A stretch of 5,426 nucleotides of DNA from an uncultured Bacilli bacterium (lineage in GTDB: Bacteria > Bacillota_I > Bacilli_A > RF39 > UBA660). This document shows positions 5,308-5,426 of this stretch, piece by piece. The stretch spans positions 1 through 5,426 of the forward strand of contig CANRJI010000066.1 of assembly GCA_947630885.1 (NCBI GenBank). Direction: 5' to 3'. The first letter of the stretch is position 1; each line of letters begins with the position of its first letter. Both the position numbers and the translations under genes were made by a program. The notes beneath the pieces were generated by a model. It worked only from the letters and a program-made list of their open reading frames with translations, made no database searches and was not told the origin of the DNA.

Positions 5308-5336
5308 ATGATACCATAAATTAATTATTTTTGCAA
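5308..5336 (-). promoter_or_regulatory. Promoter of the adhesin gene
   Basis: TTGCAA (5336-5331), a 17-bp spacer and TATCAT (5313-5308), with TGG before the -10 as extended -10, place the transcription start near 5301 and give a leader of about 26 nt. The -10 and -35 are less perfect than those of the transporter promoter, leaving room for activation from the repeats upstream. Confidence 0.75.
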
Positions 5337-5352
5337 TACTTTCATATACTTT
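5336..5352. repeat. Two ATACTTT direct repeats next to the -35 box
   Basis: ATACTTT occurs at 5336-5342 and 5346-5352, a 10-bp period, starting on the last base of the -35 box of the adhesin promoter. Repeats one helical turn apart beside a -35 are a common layout for activator sites. The words are short and AT-rich, so chance cannot be excluded. Confidence 0.35.
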
Positions 5353-5360
5353 GTTAAACC

Positions 5361-5403
5361 TTTTTTAAAATGTCAGTATAAGATTTTTTTAAAATGTCAG
5401 TAT
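5361..5403. repeat. Two perfect 19-bp direct repeats, 24-bp period, upstream of the adhesin
   Basis: A 19-bp word (TTTTTTAAAATGTCAGTAT) is present at 5361-5379 and again, without mismatch, at 5385-5403. The repeats lie about 60 to 100 bp upstream of the predicted adhesin transcription start. They could be tandem regulator sites for the adhesin, for a plus-strand gene to the right of the window, or for both. Alternatively they could be the repeated terminal sequence of an insertion element entering from the right, since IS21-type elements carry multiple terminal repeats and begin with TGT. The window ends 23 bases later, so neither can be settled. Confidence 0.85.
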
Positions 5404-5426
5404 TCTTCTATGATAGAATATACCTT

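Noticed and set aside
5361..5403. Start of a CRISPR array
   Set aside because: There are only two copies, with a 5-bp gap between them, far shorter than any spacer.

Overview
The window is AT-rich and looks like a chromosomal piece of a low-GC Gram-positive bacterium (Bacillota; a gut Bacilli or Erysipelotrichia-like organism is plausible, but no species marker is present). Supporting this are the rplS-lepB pair, strong AAAGGAG/GGAGG ribosome binding sites, a short Gram-positive signal peptidase, and a cell-wall-anchored adhesin with a Cys-Gln thioester domain. The standard code is used (Trp is TGG). Every gene is on the minus strand, so transcription runs from right to left.

Layout in transcription order: (1) 5361-5403 holds two copies of a 19-bp direct repeat and 5308-5336 a promoter. 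They precede a 663-aa surface adhesin (3283-5274) with signal peptide, thioester head, beta-rich spacer, three SpaA/Cna_B isopeptide domains and a non-standard VPTGD sorting signal. Its terminator contains its stop codon. (2) rplS (ribosomal protein L19) has its own promoter and a structured 5' leader resembling the autoregulatory L19 leader. (3) lepB (signal peptidase I) follows after 39 nt, with a weak terminator-like hairpin between the two, and ends in a terminator at 2156-2184. (4) A consensus promoter at 2026-2054 drives a 36-codon small ORF (1883-1993) and then a 576-aa ABC half-transporter (132-1862). Terminators lie at the left edge.

The most interesting unit is the last one. The small ORF ends inside a hairpin followed by eight U residues. 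A 9-nt segment over codons 11-14 is perfectly complementary to the segment containing the 5' arm of that hairpin. This is the architecture of a transcription attenuator controlled by a translated leader peptide, as known for the drug-responsive bmrB-bmrCD system of Bacillus subtilis. The sequence therefore suggests an inducible multidrug-type exporter with a leader peptide I do not recognise. The alternative is that the peptide is the exported cargo.

Functional links: LepB would remove the signal peptide of the adhesin (Ala23|Glu24). A sortase, not present here, would be needed to anchor the adhesin to the wall.
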